Assembly: GCF_015354735.1 (NCBI RefSeq) | Contig: NZ_JACEFJ010000008.1 | Location: 62,001 to 126,000 of the forward strand | Length of the DNA stretch: 64,000 nucleotides | Direction of reading: 5' to 3' | Source: Pararhodonellum marinum | Lineage (GTDB): Bacteria; Bacteroidota; Bacteroidia; Cytophagales; Cyclobacteriaceae | In this document: piece after piece, positions 44,026 through 52,539 of the stretch | How the letters are laid out: the number at the start of each line of letters is the position of its first letter | How positions within the stretch are numbered: position 1 is the stretch's first letter | Made by a program: the position numbers and the translations under genes | The notes under the pieces: model-generated | Databases searched by the model: none | What the model saw: the letters and a program-made list of their open reading frames with translations, nothing else | What the model was told of the DNA's origin: nothing

Positions 44026-44548
44026 AACTTTTTTTATTCACTTCAGAAGCATAGGCATTCTTGAGTACATCTGATATTTTTTCTTCACCTAAAGCCGCAT
44101 TGGCTGCCAGATCTATTGCTATCACATGCTTGTCATCAGTAATCCGGATATCAAATATTCTTGGTTGTGACCAAGGCTTAAGGTTACTTGTAATCAAAAA
44201 TACACCAACCATTCCAAATGCTGCAAGTAATACGGTCATTTCAAATGTTACTGGAATAAAGGATGGGACAGCAGCGTGGTCCTTTCCTCCAATGATCATA
44301 GGCCAGTCAAATTTCATCATGTAAAATTGCATGATAAGAGCCAGTGAAGTCCCCAGCAATCCAAACATAAAAGCTGCAATAGGAAGCCTGCTTCTTCGAT
44401 AACCCAATACCTCATCTAAGCCATGTACTGGAAAGGGGGAATAGACTTCATGGATTTTGACGCCGCTTTTTCTAATTTTAACCACTGCATCCATTAGGAC
44501 ATCCTCATCTTCATATACTCCGAGGATAAAATTTTTATCTCTTTCCAT
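44018..44548 (-). CDS. actD: Alternative complex III subunit ActD (DUF3341)
   Basis: The 176-residue protein has the DUF3341 pattern: an N-terminal cytoplasmic ferredoxin-like domain (FILGVYEDEDVLMDAVVKIR), KIHEVYSPFPVHGLDEVLGYRRSRLP, two membrane helices (about 56-75 and 105-124) and a short C-terminal domain. ActD is a structural membrane subunit of ACIII without cofactors. It lies 4 bp after actC and overlaps actE by 8 bp. Confidence 0.92.
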   Translation of the reverse strand: MERDKNFILGVYEDEDVLMDAVVKIRKSGVKIHEVYSPFPVHGLDEVLGYRRSRLPIAAFMFGLLGTSLALIMQFYMMKFDWPMIIGGKDHAAVPSFIPVTFEMTVLLAAFGMVGVFLITSNLKPWSQPRIFDIRITDDKHVIAIDLAANAALGEEKISDVLKNAYASEVNKKSFV

Positions 44549-44552
44549 GTGC

Positions 44553-45917
44553 TTATTTTTTGATTTTAACAGAGGATGATTTTACAATTGATTTGACTTC
44601 GAACATGTTGATTACCGGGAAGAACTTCGCAAACAGGAAGAAAAGGGTAAAGAACAAGCCAAAAGTAAAGAGATAAACCCCAACATCTGAAATGGTTGGA
44701 TAGAACATCACCCAAGACGAAGGTAAGAAGTCTCTATGAAGAGAGGTAACGATGATAACAAAACGCTCAAACCACATCCCGATATTTACAACCAAGGACA
44801 ATAGGAAAGTGGCGACAATCGAAGTCCTGATTTTCTTGAACCAAAACAATTGAGGAGATATCACATTACAAGTCATCATAGACCAATAAGCCCACCAGTA
44901 CGGCCCAAACATTCTGTTGATAAAGGCATACTGTTCCGCAGCAACGCCTGAATACCATGCCATAAAAAATTCTGTGATATAAGCTATACCTACTATAGAA
45001 CCGGTAATAATAATAACGATATTCATTAATTCAATGTGGCCAATAGTGATGTAATCTTCCAGGTGGAAAACTTTCCTGGTTACGATCATCAAAGTCAATA
45101 CCATGGCAAATCCCGAGAATATAGCCCCTGCCACGAAATATGGAGGAAAGATAGTGGTATGCCATCCTGGAATGACTGAGGTAGCAAAGTCAAAAGATAC
45201 AATGGTGTGCACGGAAAGTACCAGAGGTGTGGCCAAGCCGGCAAGAATCAAAGCTACTGATTCATACCTCATCCATGTTTTTGCGGCTCCATCCCAGCCA
45301 AAGCTTAAGGCGCCATAAATGGTTTTCCTCAAACCAGTAGCCCGGTCTCTAATGGTAGCGAAATCGGGAATAAGACCAATGTACCAGAAAACAAGAGAAA
45401 CAGAGAAGTAGGTAGAGATAGCAAACACGTCCCAAAGTAGTGGGGAATTGAAATTCACCCACAAAGAGCCGAAAGTGTTGGGTAAAGGCAGTGCCCAATA
45501 GAACCCTAACCAAGGCCTGCCCATGTGGATGACAGGAAACATTGCCGCACAAATTACAGCAAAAATTGTCATCGCTTCTGCTGCCCTGTTGATAGCCATT
45601 CTCCATTTTTGCCTGAAAAGCAAAAGCACCGCGGAAATCAGTGTTCCAGCGTGACCAATACCCACCCACCAGACAAAGTTGGTAATGTCCCAAGCCCAAC
45701 CGACGGTTTTATTAAGCCCCCACATTCCGATGCCTTCCCATAGGGTTGCAGCCAAAGCCAAAAAACCAAGGAGAAGGACACCAACTGAAACCAAAAAAGC
45801 CAACAACCAAGCCAGACTTGGCTTGCCTTCGACTTGTCTGGAAATATCATGAGTGACATCTTTCAGGGTTTTACCACCGGTAATCAGCGGTTCACGTACG
45901 GATGAAGTAACCTGCAT
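44553..45917 (-). CDS. actC: Alternative complex III subunit ActC (NrfD-like)
   Basis: The 454-residue protein is a polytopic NrfD/PsrC-family subunit with about ten membrane segments. Recognisable blocks are [24 protein letters not shown] (about 88-111), [52 protein letters not shown] and [22 protein letters not shown]. The family binds and oxidises quinol next to the Fe-S subunit (here ActB). It lies 17 bp after actB and 4 bp before actD. Confidence 0.94.
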   Translation of the reverse strand: MQVTSSVREPLITGGKTLKDVTHDISRQVEGKPSLAWLLAFLVSVGVLLLGFLALAATLWEGIGMWGLNKTVGWAWDITNFVWWVGIGHAGTLISAVLLLFRQKWRMAINRAAEAMTIFAVICAAMFPVIHMGRPWLGFYWALPLPNTFGSLWVNFNSPLLWDVFAISTYFSVSLVFWYIGLIPDFATIRDRATGLRKTIYGALSFGWDGAAKTWMRYESVALILAGLATPLVLSVHTIVSFDFATSVIPGWHTTIFPPYFVAGAIFSGFAMVLTLMIVTRKVFHLEDYITIGHIELMNIVIIITGSIVGIAYITEFFMAWYSGVAAEQYAFINRMFGPYWWAYWSMMTCNVISPQLFWFKKIRTSIVATFLLSLVVNIGMWFERFVIIVTSLHRDFLPSSWVMFYPTISDVGVYLFTFGLFFTLFFLFAKFFPVINMFEVKSIVKSSSVKIKK

Positions 45918-45934
45918 AGTTTATAAAATTTTTA

Positions 45935-48900
45935 TTACGCTTCTGATTTATCCTTATTTCTGATTTTTGTAAAATACCATACATTGGGACTTACGTTTAG
46001 GTATTCTATGACGTGGTAAGCCCTTTCTTCATTGACTTCTTTAGTCGCAGAAGTGGTGTTTTCTTCTATTTTAAGCATGTTGGTGATCTTGCTGTCTGGA
46101 TCATTCATGTCTCCAAATACTATGGCATCTGTAGGACAGGCTACCGCACAGGCTACATTGATTTCGCCGTCTTTTATTTTTCTTCTCTCTCTTTTGGCTG
46201 TCAATTTACCTGCTTGAATTCTCTGAACACACATGGAGCATTTTTCAATGACTCCTCTTGCTCTAACCGTAACATCAGGATTCAATACCATTTTGCCAAG
46301 ATCATCATTTTGAGCCACATTCACAGCCGAAAAATCTTTATTGTCATGGTATTTGAACCAATTGAATCTCCTTACTTTATAAGGACAGTTGTTGGCACAG
46401 TATCGAGTACCAATACATCTGTTATAAGTCATTTGATTTAATCCTTCAGAAGAATGGGTAGTCGCGGCGACAGGACACACTGTTTCGCAAGGCGCATTAT
46501 TACAGTGTTGACACATCATAGGCTGAAAGGTCACCTGAGGATTGTCCGCGGCTATTTCCAGCTCCTTAGCACTTGAGGCGCCTTCAGCTGAACTGTAATA
46601 ACGGTCTATCCTTATCCAAGCCATTTCTCTTCGGTTAAGCACTTCTTGCTTTCCTACTACAGCCACATTGTTCTCCACTTGACATGCAACGGAACATGCA
46701 CTGCAACCAATACAGGAGTTCATGTCTATGGCAAGTCCCCAGTGATGCTGACTATAGTGATGTCCTTTCCATAGAGAAATCTTGGATGGCTTTACAAATT
46801 TTCCGTCTGTATAGATTTCAGGATGGTATCTTCCTGCTGATGGATTCTCCTTGTATTCCGGTAAAGTTGCCTCTTGAATCACATATTCCCTATCCATAAA
46901 AGTCTGATGGGTCTGCGTTTGGGCAATTCTGTAGGAATCTGCCGTTATTTCAATGCTAACTCCCTCAGTAATGTCATAATTGACAAATCCTTTTGAAATG
47001 TCAAGTAAACTATAGGCATTCACACCTACTCCATTTCCCACCTTTCCGGCCTTAGTTCTACCGTAACCAAGTGCCAAACCTACAGTTCCTTCAGCTTGAC
47101 CAGGCTGTACCAAAACCGGTAAAGTCAAAGTCTTGCCTCCAACTGTAATTTGGGCCATTTTGGTGCTACCCTCAGACATTCTAAGGTTGTTTTCACTTGC
47201 CCATTTTTGGGAAACGGTAAGGTAATTATCCCATGTAGCTTTGGTTATGGGATCGGAGAGTTCTTGAAGCCATGGATTATTGGCAAAAGTACCATTGCCA
47301 ATACCTATTTTTTGATAGATAACCAATTCGGTACCTTCCGATTGTGCTTTATATTGGTTGCTGATGGCTGAAGCAGCACCAGAAAGTCCCTGACCTCCTG
47401 AAATGGATTCTTCTTCAACTTCTTCAGCAACTGCGTACACCCCATTGTACAATGCCTGATCCCAGAAATCTTGGAAACCAGCAATTTCGGTTTGATTCTC
47501 AAACATTTCGGCTTTCCATCCGTCCTGAATGAATTCATAATAACCTTTTTCATTACCAGCCCATTTCAAAAAGGATTCCTGTGCCTGTCTGGTATCAAAT
47601 AGCTTTGATATCACCGGTTGGGATAAACTGTATTCCCCTTTCCTTGGATTAAAATCATTCCATGACTCAAGATAATGGTGATCAGGGGCTACAAACTGAA
47701 CCAAGGAGGCCGTCTCATTCATGGTCTCATTGGTGGAAACAGAAACCTTGGCTTTGCTGATAGAAGCAGCTATCTCTTCTCCTTTCGGATGGTCATAGAC
47801 AGGATTACAATTATAGAAAATCACTCCGCCTACTCTTCCAGCACTAAGGTCAGCCACAAATTGATTCATTTTGGCATCATCCCCTTTTCTGAAGTAAGAA
47901 GGTTTGGAAAGATTGATGGTTTGACCCGTGTTGCCCAACAAATCATTGATGGCATTGATGACTACTTGAACATTTGGGTCATTGGAACCGGATACGACTA
48001 TCGATTTACCTCTGCTGGCCCAAAGTTCATTGGCTGCCTTCTCAAGGTGTGGAATATCAATGTTTGTACTACCCGCAGCCGAAGCGCCAGCCTTTCTGGC
48101 TACAAAATTATACAATGCCAAAACGGCCAAACCTGATTGAGAAGCTTTAATTGGAGTTCTATAGTCCGCATTAGCTCCTGTTAAAGATAGGTTTGACTCA
48201 AACTGGAAATGCCTGGACATTTCAGGCCTGTCTTTGGAGATTTTGCGACCTTGGCTGTACTGTTTGGCAAATTCAATGGGTGAAATCCAAGTACCCAGAA
48301 AATCAGCCCCGAAGCTGACAATCACATTTGCTTTGTCAAAATGATAGGTTGGCAATACGGACTGGCCAAAAAACGTTTCATTGGCTTTCAGAATCCCATA
48401 TTGAGAAATAGGATCATAGGTGATAACTTCCGCACCGGTACTTTCGACCAAAGCTGTTATCGCCTTCTCTGTAGAGGGAGATAGAATGGTGTTGGTGACA
48501 ATTTTTACATTTCCGGCAGACCGCAGTTTAGAGGAGACCTCATTGTCAAGCGTGGACCAGTCTGTCCTTTCTCCGTTGATATAAGGTCCTGCTAATCTTT
48601 GTTTGTCATACAATGTCAATACCGATGCTTCCACAATGGCATTGACACCACCTTTGGTGATGGGGGATAAAGTATTGCCCTCAATTTTAATGGGTCTGCC
48701 TTCTCTGGTCTTTACTACAATGGAAGCATAGTCACCTCCACTGGCAAAGGTCGTTGCATAGTAATTTGGAATGGAAGGATTGATGTCAACAGGTTTGTTG
48801 ACATAAGGTATGGCTTTCCTTATTGGTGCTTCACAGGCGGCCAAAGAAGCTGCTGCAATACTGAAACCCATCATTTTTAAAAAATCCCTTCTAGAGGCGC

Positions 48901-49024
48901 TTCCATCAGTGTTTTGATTGATCGGCAAATAGTCAGGAAATTCCTTATCCGCATTTTTTATGAATTCAGGATCGTTGGTTAACTGCTCCAATCCCTTCCA
49001 ATAGGTCTTTTTGTTTTCCTTCAT
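45935..49024 (-). CDS. actB: Alternative complex III Fe-S/molybdopterin-like subunit ActB
   Basis: ActB fuses a molybdopterin-oxidoreductase-like domain (no Mo cofactor in known members) to a four-cluster-type ferredoxin domain. The 1029-residue protein has a twin-arginine motif at 45-50 (RRDFLK) followed by MMGFSIAAASLAAC, giving a possible lipobox Cys64. The ferredoxin part (about 755-985) shows SCIGCSACSVACQ, MMCQHCNNAPCETVCP, RCIGTRYCANNCPYKVR and KCSMCVQRIQ with a later AVACPTDAIVFGD. One cluster set is altered (CIGTRYC in place of CxxCxxC). It is exported by Tat. It lies 41 bp after actA. Confidence 0.95.
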   Translation of the reverse strand: MKENKKTYWKGLEQLTNDPEFIKNADKEFPDYLPINQNTDGSASRRDFLKMMGFSIAAASLAACEAPIRKAIPYVNKPVDINPSIPNYYATTFASGGDYASIVVKTREGRPIKIEGNTLSPITKGGVNAIVEASVLTLYDKQRLAGPYINGERTDWSTLDNEVSSKLRSAGNVKIVTNTILSPSTEKAITALVESTGAEVITYDPISQYGILKANETFFGQSVLPTYHFDKANVIVSFGADFLGTWISPIEFAKQYSQGRKISKDRPEMSRHFQFESNLSLTGANADYRTPIKASQSGLAVLALYNFVARKAGASAAGSTNIDIPHLEKAANELWASRGKSIVVSGSNDPNVQVVINAINDLLGNTGQTINLSKPSYFRKGDDAKMNQFVADLSAGRVGGVIFYNCNPVYDHPKGEEIAASISKAKVSVSTNETMNETASLVQFVAPDHHYLESWNDFNPRKGEYSLSQPVISKLFDTRQAQESFLKWAGNEKGYYEFIQDGWKAEMFENQTEIAGFQDFWDQALYNGVYAVAEEVEEESISGGQGLSGAASAISNQYKAQSEGTELVIYQKIGIGNGTFANNPWLQELSDPITKATWDNYLTVSQKWASENNLRMSEGSTKMAQITVGGKTLTLPVLVQPGQAEGTVGLALGYGRTKAGKVGNGVGVNAYSLLDISKGFVNYDITEGVSIEITADSYRIAQTQTHQTFMDREYVIQEATLPEYKENPSAGRYHPEIYTDGKFVKPSKISLWKGHHYSQHHWGLAIDMNSCIGCSACSVACQVENNVAVVGKQEVLNRREMAWIRIDRYYSSAEGASSAKELEIAADNPQVTFQPMMCQHCNNAPCETVCPVAATTHSSEGLNQMTYNRCIGTRYCANNCPYKVRRFNWFKYHDNKDFSAVNVAQNDDLGKMVLNPDVTVRARGVIEKCSMCVQRIQAGKLTAKRERRKIKDGEINVACAVACPTDAIVFGDMNDPDSKITNMLKIEENTTSATKEVNEERAYHVIEYLNVSPNVWYFTKIRNKDKSEA

Positions 49025-49065
49025 TTTATATTAAAGAAAAGAATGTTCTTAAAAGATTTTAAATA

Positions 49066-50325
49066 TTAATAGTGGCACTTCGCACATTCCAAACCGCCGA
49101 TGTCTTTCACACGTAATGCATCTTTGGAATCAGCATGAAGCTGTACTAATTTATCATAGTATTCGTTGCCAACCGCTGCAATTTCAGTTTGCCTGTGGCA
49201 ATCAATGCACCAGCCCATGGTCAAAGTGCTGTGCTGATATACTACTTCCATTTCTTCAATTGGTCCATGACAGGTTTGGCATTCGATGCCACCCACTTTG
49301 ACATGTTGGGAGTGATTGAAGTACGCCAGGTCAGGAAGATTATGAATCCTTACCCATTCAATAGGCTTATTGTTGTCAACTGCATCGTAAATTTTGGCAA
49401 TTTCAGGTGATATACCTTCTTTACCACCTACATTTTGGATATGGGTGTGGCAATTCATACAAATGTTGGCAGATGGTATATTGGCCGATTTTCCAATTTC
49501 CACTCCCGTGTGGCAATATTGACACGGAATTTCATATTGACCGGCATGAAGTTCATGGGAATAAGCTATTGGCTGTTTCGGCGCATAGCCTTGTTGGATA
49601 CCAACAGAATACAGACCATCTATGGCAGTTTTTGCTACTAAGGCAATGACAATTGCAGTGACAATAATAATGAAAGCATCACTTTTTAATACTGCTTTAT
49701 AATTGGTTTTCTGTGATATAAATTCTTTATCTGTTTCATCTAAATCTTGGTCTTTCAGGTATTTGGTCAACACTGAAATAATAAGACCCAATACAACCAA
49801 AATCAACAATAGGATGACCACCAATACCCCTAAGATTAAGGTAAGGTATTCGGTGGGAATACCTCCGCCACCACCAACTTGACCACCTCCCTCTCCTGCA
49901 GCTGCGGCGGCATTTGGATCTACTTTGTCGCCATACTCCACATAAGCCAATAGGTTAAGGACATCTCCATCTGACAAAAACTCATGGGAAGGCATGACTG
50001 TATTGTTCCATTCCCTGAACAAAGCAACCGCTTGGGCATCTCCGGATTGAATGAGCTTCTGGGAATTAACGATGAACTGTTTGGCCCAATCCAATTCCCT
50101 CCGCTCCGTAACTCCTCTCAGCATTGGACCGGTATGATTTTGATCCAGTTTATGGCATTGCCTACAGTTGGCATTGAAAATGGTCTTACCCGCAGCTATC
50201 GCTTCGGCATCTTCCGGAACTTCCGGGTCTACTGCGAAGGCCTGTGATCCCAACATGAAAACAAATACCATGATCATGGTACCCATCTTTAGCGGAAAAT
50301 TAAATAATGAGCGATTGAACGACAT
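49066..50325 (-). CDS. actA: Alternative complex III multiheme cytochrome c ActA, six CxxCH motifs
   Basis: The 419-residue protein has a signal peptide (about 14-31) and an N-terminal class I cytochrome c domain with one heme site (Cys54-His58). A Gly-rich linker (140-156) and two membrane helices (about 158-188 and 215-235) lead to a C-terminal domain with five heme sites: 268-272, 289-293, 349-353, 373-377 and 414-418. The last is three residues from the end. The pentaheme part is the conserved ActA core that receives electrons from ActB. The first gene of the operon, it lies about 48 bp downstream of a full promoter. Confidence 0.94.
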   Translation of the reverse strand: MSFNRSLFNFPLKMGTMIMVFVFMLGSQAFAVDPEVPEDAEAIAAGKTIFNANCRQCHKLDQNHTGPMLRGVTERRELDWAKQFIVNSQKLIQSGDAQAVALFREWNNTVMPSHEFLSDGDVLNLLAYVEYGDKVDPNAAAAAGEGGGQVGGGGGIPTEYLTLILGVLVVILLLILVVLGLIISVLTKYLKDQDLDETDKEFISQKTNYKAVLKSDAFIIIVTAIVIALVAKTAIDGLYSVGIQQGYAPKQPIAYSHELHAGQYEIPCQYCHTGVEIGKSANIPSANICMNCHTHIQNVGGKEGISPEIAKIYDAVDNNKPIEWVRIHNLPDLAYFNHSQHVKVGGIECQTCHGPIEEMEVVYQHSTLTMGWCIDCHRQTEIAAVGNEYYDKLVQLHADSKDALRVKDIGGLECAKCHY

Positions 50326-50372
50326 ATTTATTAAGAATTAATCTGATTGTTCGAGATTTCAATAAATCCTCA

Positions 50373-50403
50373 CAAAGGTACTACCCAAGTTCTATTTTTC
50401 AAA
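50373..50403 (-). promoter_or_regulatory. Promoter of the act-cta operon
   Basis: On the plus strand CAAAGGTA (50373-50380) and CAAA (50400-50403) are separated by 19 nt. On the minus strand this is TTTG-N19-TACCTTTG, an exact match to the Bacteroidota promoter. The -7 box is 47 bp before the actA ATG. The upstream stretch 50404-50650 is AT-rich; only a 6-bp inverted repeat AGCTGT/ACAGCT (about 50602-50621) was noted. Confidence 0.85.
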
Positions 50404-50650
50404 CAAGACGGATTCAAGCTAGACAACAAAGTCAAATTACTGCATTTAATTGTAAGTATCTGTAAAATAGCACATTAAAAGTGCCTCTCTTCTTATAATA
50501 TTTATTTAGAATGTTTATAAATAATGAGAATTATAGATTATTCTAATCTAATTTCAAGACAATTTTGATAGGATACAATTTAAAAATACAATAAATCTTA
50601 GCTGTAAGTCGTCACAGCTTTCTGTCTCTTCAAAAAATAAAGAAATGGTT

Positions 50651-50681
50651 TTTGGTTAAACACATTTAATACCTACATTTG
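50651..50681 (+). promoter_or_regulatory. Promoter of tRNA-Cys (TTTG-N19-TACATTTG)
   Basis: TTTG at 50651-50654 and TACATTTG at 50674-50681 are exactly 19 nt apart, a perfect Bacteroidota promoter. The tRNA starts 17 nt after the -7 box. Confidence 0.85.
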
Positions 50682-50698
50682 CAAACCAAATGCAAAAA

Positions 50699-50772
50699 GG
50701 TCGAGTGGCCGAGTGGCTAGGCAGAGGTCTGCAAAACCTTGTACAGCGGTTCGAATCCGCTCTCGACCTCCA
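50699..50772 (+). tRNA. tRNA-Cys (GCA)
   Basis: The acceptor stem GGTCGAG pairs with CTCGACC. The anticodon arm is GAGGT-CTGCAAA-ACCTT with anticodon GCA, and the T arm contains GGTTCGAATCC. The discriminator is U73, as expected for cysteine tRNAs, and CCA is encoded at 50770-50772. It is a single-gene unit with promoter and terminator. Confidence 0.96.
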
Positions 50773-50773
50773 A

Positions 50774-50809
50774 ACAAAAAACCATCATTCAACAATGGTG
50801 GTTTTTTGT
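50774..50809. terminator. Bidirectional terminator between tRNA-Cys and the MscS gene
   Basis: ACAAAAAACCATCATT (50774-50789) pairs with AATGGTGGTTTTTTGT (50794-50809) with one G-U pair and a 4-nt loop. A-rich and T-rich arms make it usable on both strands. It starts 2 nt after the tRNA and lies 4 bp before the end of the convergent MscS gene. Confidence 0.9.
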
Positions 50810-50812
50810 TTG

Positions 50813-52486
50813 TCAATTTTTTCCGGGTTCCTTCTTTAACCTCTTTTCTACAAATTCCCGAAGTTTAAGTCTATACCCTTCTTCGCTGCCATCGTACAAA
50901 GGAGTAAAGCCATGTTTTTCAGGAAAGTTTTCCATGTGAAGGGTCTGGGTAGGAAAAGCAAACCTGACTTCAAGCTCATTGGCAAGACTTAAAATTCTAA
51001 CCAACAACTCATGTCTCCCTTGTAATTCCTGAGGCCAAGTAGGTACCTCAAAAAAAACATAAAACATGATGTTGAGACTATATGCAGACAAGTCATTGAA
51101 ATATATGTTATAATAATCTTTTCTGGTCGTAGGGTGATTTTTCACGATTTCGCGCAATCCATCCACAAACACCTCAATGAGTTCAGGTGGGGTGTCATAG
51201 GTTATGGTTAACGTGGTGAAAAACCTTCGGTACTTTCTGAGTCCATGGTTGTCTATGGTTGCATCAGCAATTTTTCCATTGGGAATGTAGGTGACGGAAT
51301 TTCTAAATGTCCTGATTCTGGTAGATCTGAATCCTACTTCTTCCACCGTGCCATCCACTTCCCCACTCGTTATCCAGTCTCCAACTTGAAAAGGTTTGTC
51401 TATAAAAATCATGATGGAACCAAAGAAATTTTTGATGGTATCCTGGGCTGCCAAAGCAAAAGCCAGTCCTCCAATGGACAAACCAGTAAGAAATGGGACT
51501 ATATCCAACTGAAGCCCATCCTTCAAAATAAACAGAGACCCAATGACGATAACAAATGCCTTTAAGGTCTTCCTTAAAAGAGGCACCAATTGGTCATCAA
51601 GCGTGGATTCGGTTTTCTCAGCCAACTTGGCGAAATACATCGAAACCAAATCCACCAGCTTGTAAAAAATAATGGTGATTATAAAGGGCTTGGCCGCATT
51701 CAATATCATTGTAATCCAGGAAACCACCTGTATGGGTAGCTGCAATACCCTGATAAAAATATCCAGCAACACCACAATCAAATAAATACTTACAATTCTA
51801 GCTACAGGCAGCAAGTACTTCTCGCCAACCTTGCCATATCCCAAACGCTCCAGTAAATACAACAAACCTCTATCGACCAAAAAGGTGAAAACCTTATGGG
51901 AAACAAAAATCATCAAGATCAGGATAAAGACCCCTACCAATTGCCAAAACTTGAGGCCTATATAAACCTTATTACCCAACTGAGGAAGCAGATTCAATAA
52001 CCTGGATGTTCCAAAAGGATATGTTTCTTGATGGATTTCCTGAATATGGGCAGTGGTGAAAGCAGAAAATTTCCAGGCATTTCCTGATTTTTCCAGATAT
52101 ACCCTTGGCATCCGCTGTGCATTGAAAAAGTAAATTTGCTGATTACTGTGTACGCTATCCACATAATCAGCATTGGTAGGTAAGTCTCCTAATCTGACAT
52201 ATATTCCATTCCCATCAAAAATCTGTTTGAGTTTGATCACCAAATCCACTGCAGTCTCTTCGCTGACATTGCTCTCTAAAGTAAGGGTTTTGGCAGCAAC
52301 CTTTGGCTTAAAATTATCCTCTCGGAGGTTATACAAAAAAGTAAGCGCAGTATTGTAGGGTGAGGAAAGGTTGTTGTAATCTTGGGGGTCGACTGGTAAA
52401 TTGTCCTGATCCGTCAAAACCTGCGCGGCTGCGGGACCAAAGGACAACAAAAAAAATAAAAGGTATAAGAGTGTGTTTTTTATCAT
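50813..52486 (-). CDS. MscS-family mechanosensitive channel with extra N-terminal domain
   Basis: The 557-residue protein has a signal peptide (about 1-21), a periplasmic domain of about 130 residues, then hydrophobic segments at about 180-198, 228-247, 258-280 and 310-330. The MscS core follows: FLTGLSIGGLAFALAAQDTIKNFFGS (the Gly/Ala-rich pore helix and its end, about 332-357), FQVGDWITSGEVDGTVEEVGFRSTRIRT and NSVTYIPNGKIADATIDN. The C-terminal alpha/beta domain ends in a Lys-rich tail. It has the layout of larger MscS/YnaI-type channels. Its 3' end abuts the bidirectional terminator. Confidence 0.9.
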   Translation of the reverse strand: MIKNTLLYLLFFLLSFGPAAAQVLTDQDNLPVDPQDYNNLSSPYNTALTFLYNLREDNFKPKVAAKTLTLESNVSEETAVDLVIKLKQIFDGNGIYVRLGDLPTNADYVDSVHSNQQIYFFNAQRMPRVYLEKSGNAWKFSAFTTAHIQEIHQETYPFGTSRLLNLLPQLGNKVYIGLKFWQLVGVFILILMIFVSHKVFTFLVDRGLLYLLERLGYGKVGEKYLLPVARIVSIYLIVVLLDIFIRVLQLPIQVVSWITMILNAAKPFIITIIFYKLVDLVSMYFAKLAEKTESTLDDQLVPLLRKTLKAFVIVIGSLFILKDGLQLDIVPFLTGLSIGGLAFALAAQDTIKNFFGSIMIFIDKPFQVGDWITSGEVDGTVEEVGFRSTRIRTFRNSVTYIPNGKIADATIDNHGLRKYRRFFTTLTITYDTPPELIEVFVDGLREIVKNHPTTRKDYYNIYFNDLSAYSLNIMFYVFFEVPTWPQELQGRHELLVRILSLANELEVRFAFPTQTLHMENFPEKHGFTPLYDGSEEGYRLKLREFVEKRLKKEPGKN

Positions 52487-52539
52487 GATTCTATCGATAT
52501 TTTATCAATGCCCATAAGAGGACGCCCTACCCATGTGTC

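Noticed and set aside
47675-48136. 153-residue plus-strand frame antisense to actB
   Set aside because: It is a shadow of the conserved molybdopterin-like domain; no homologous features or regulatory signals.
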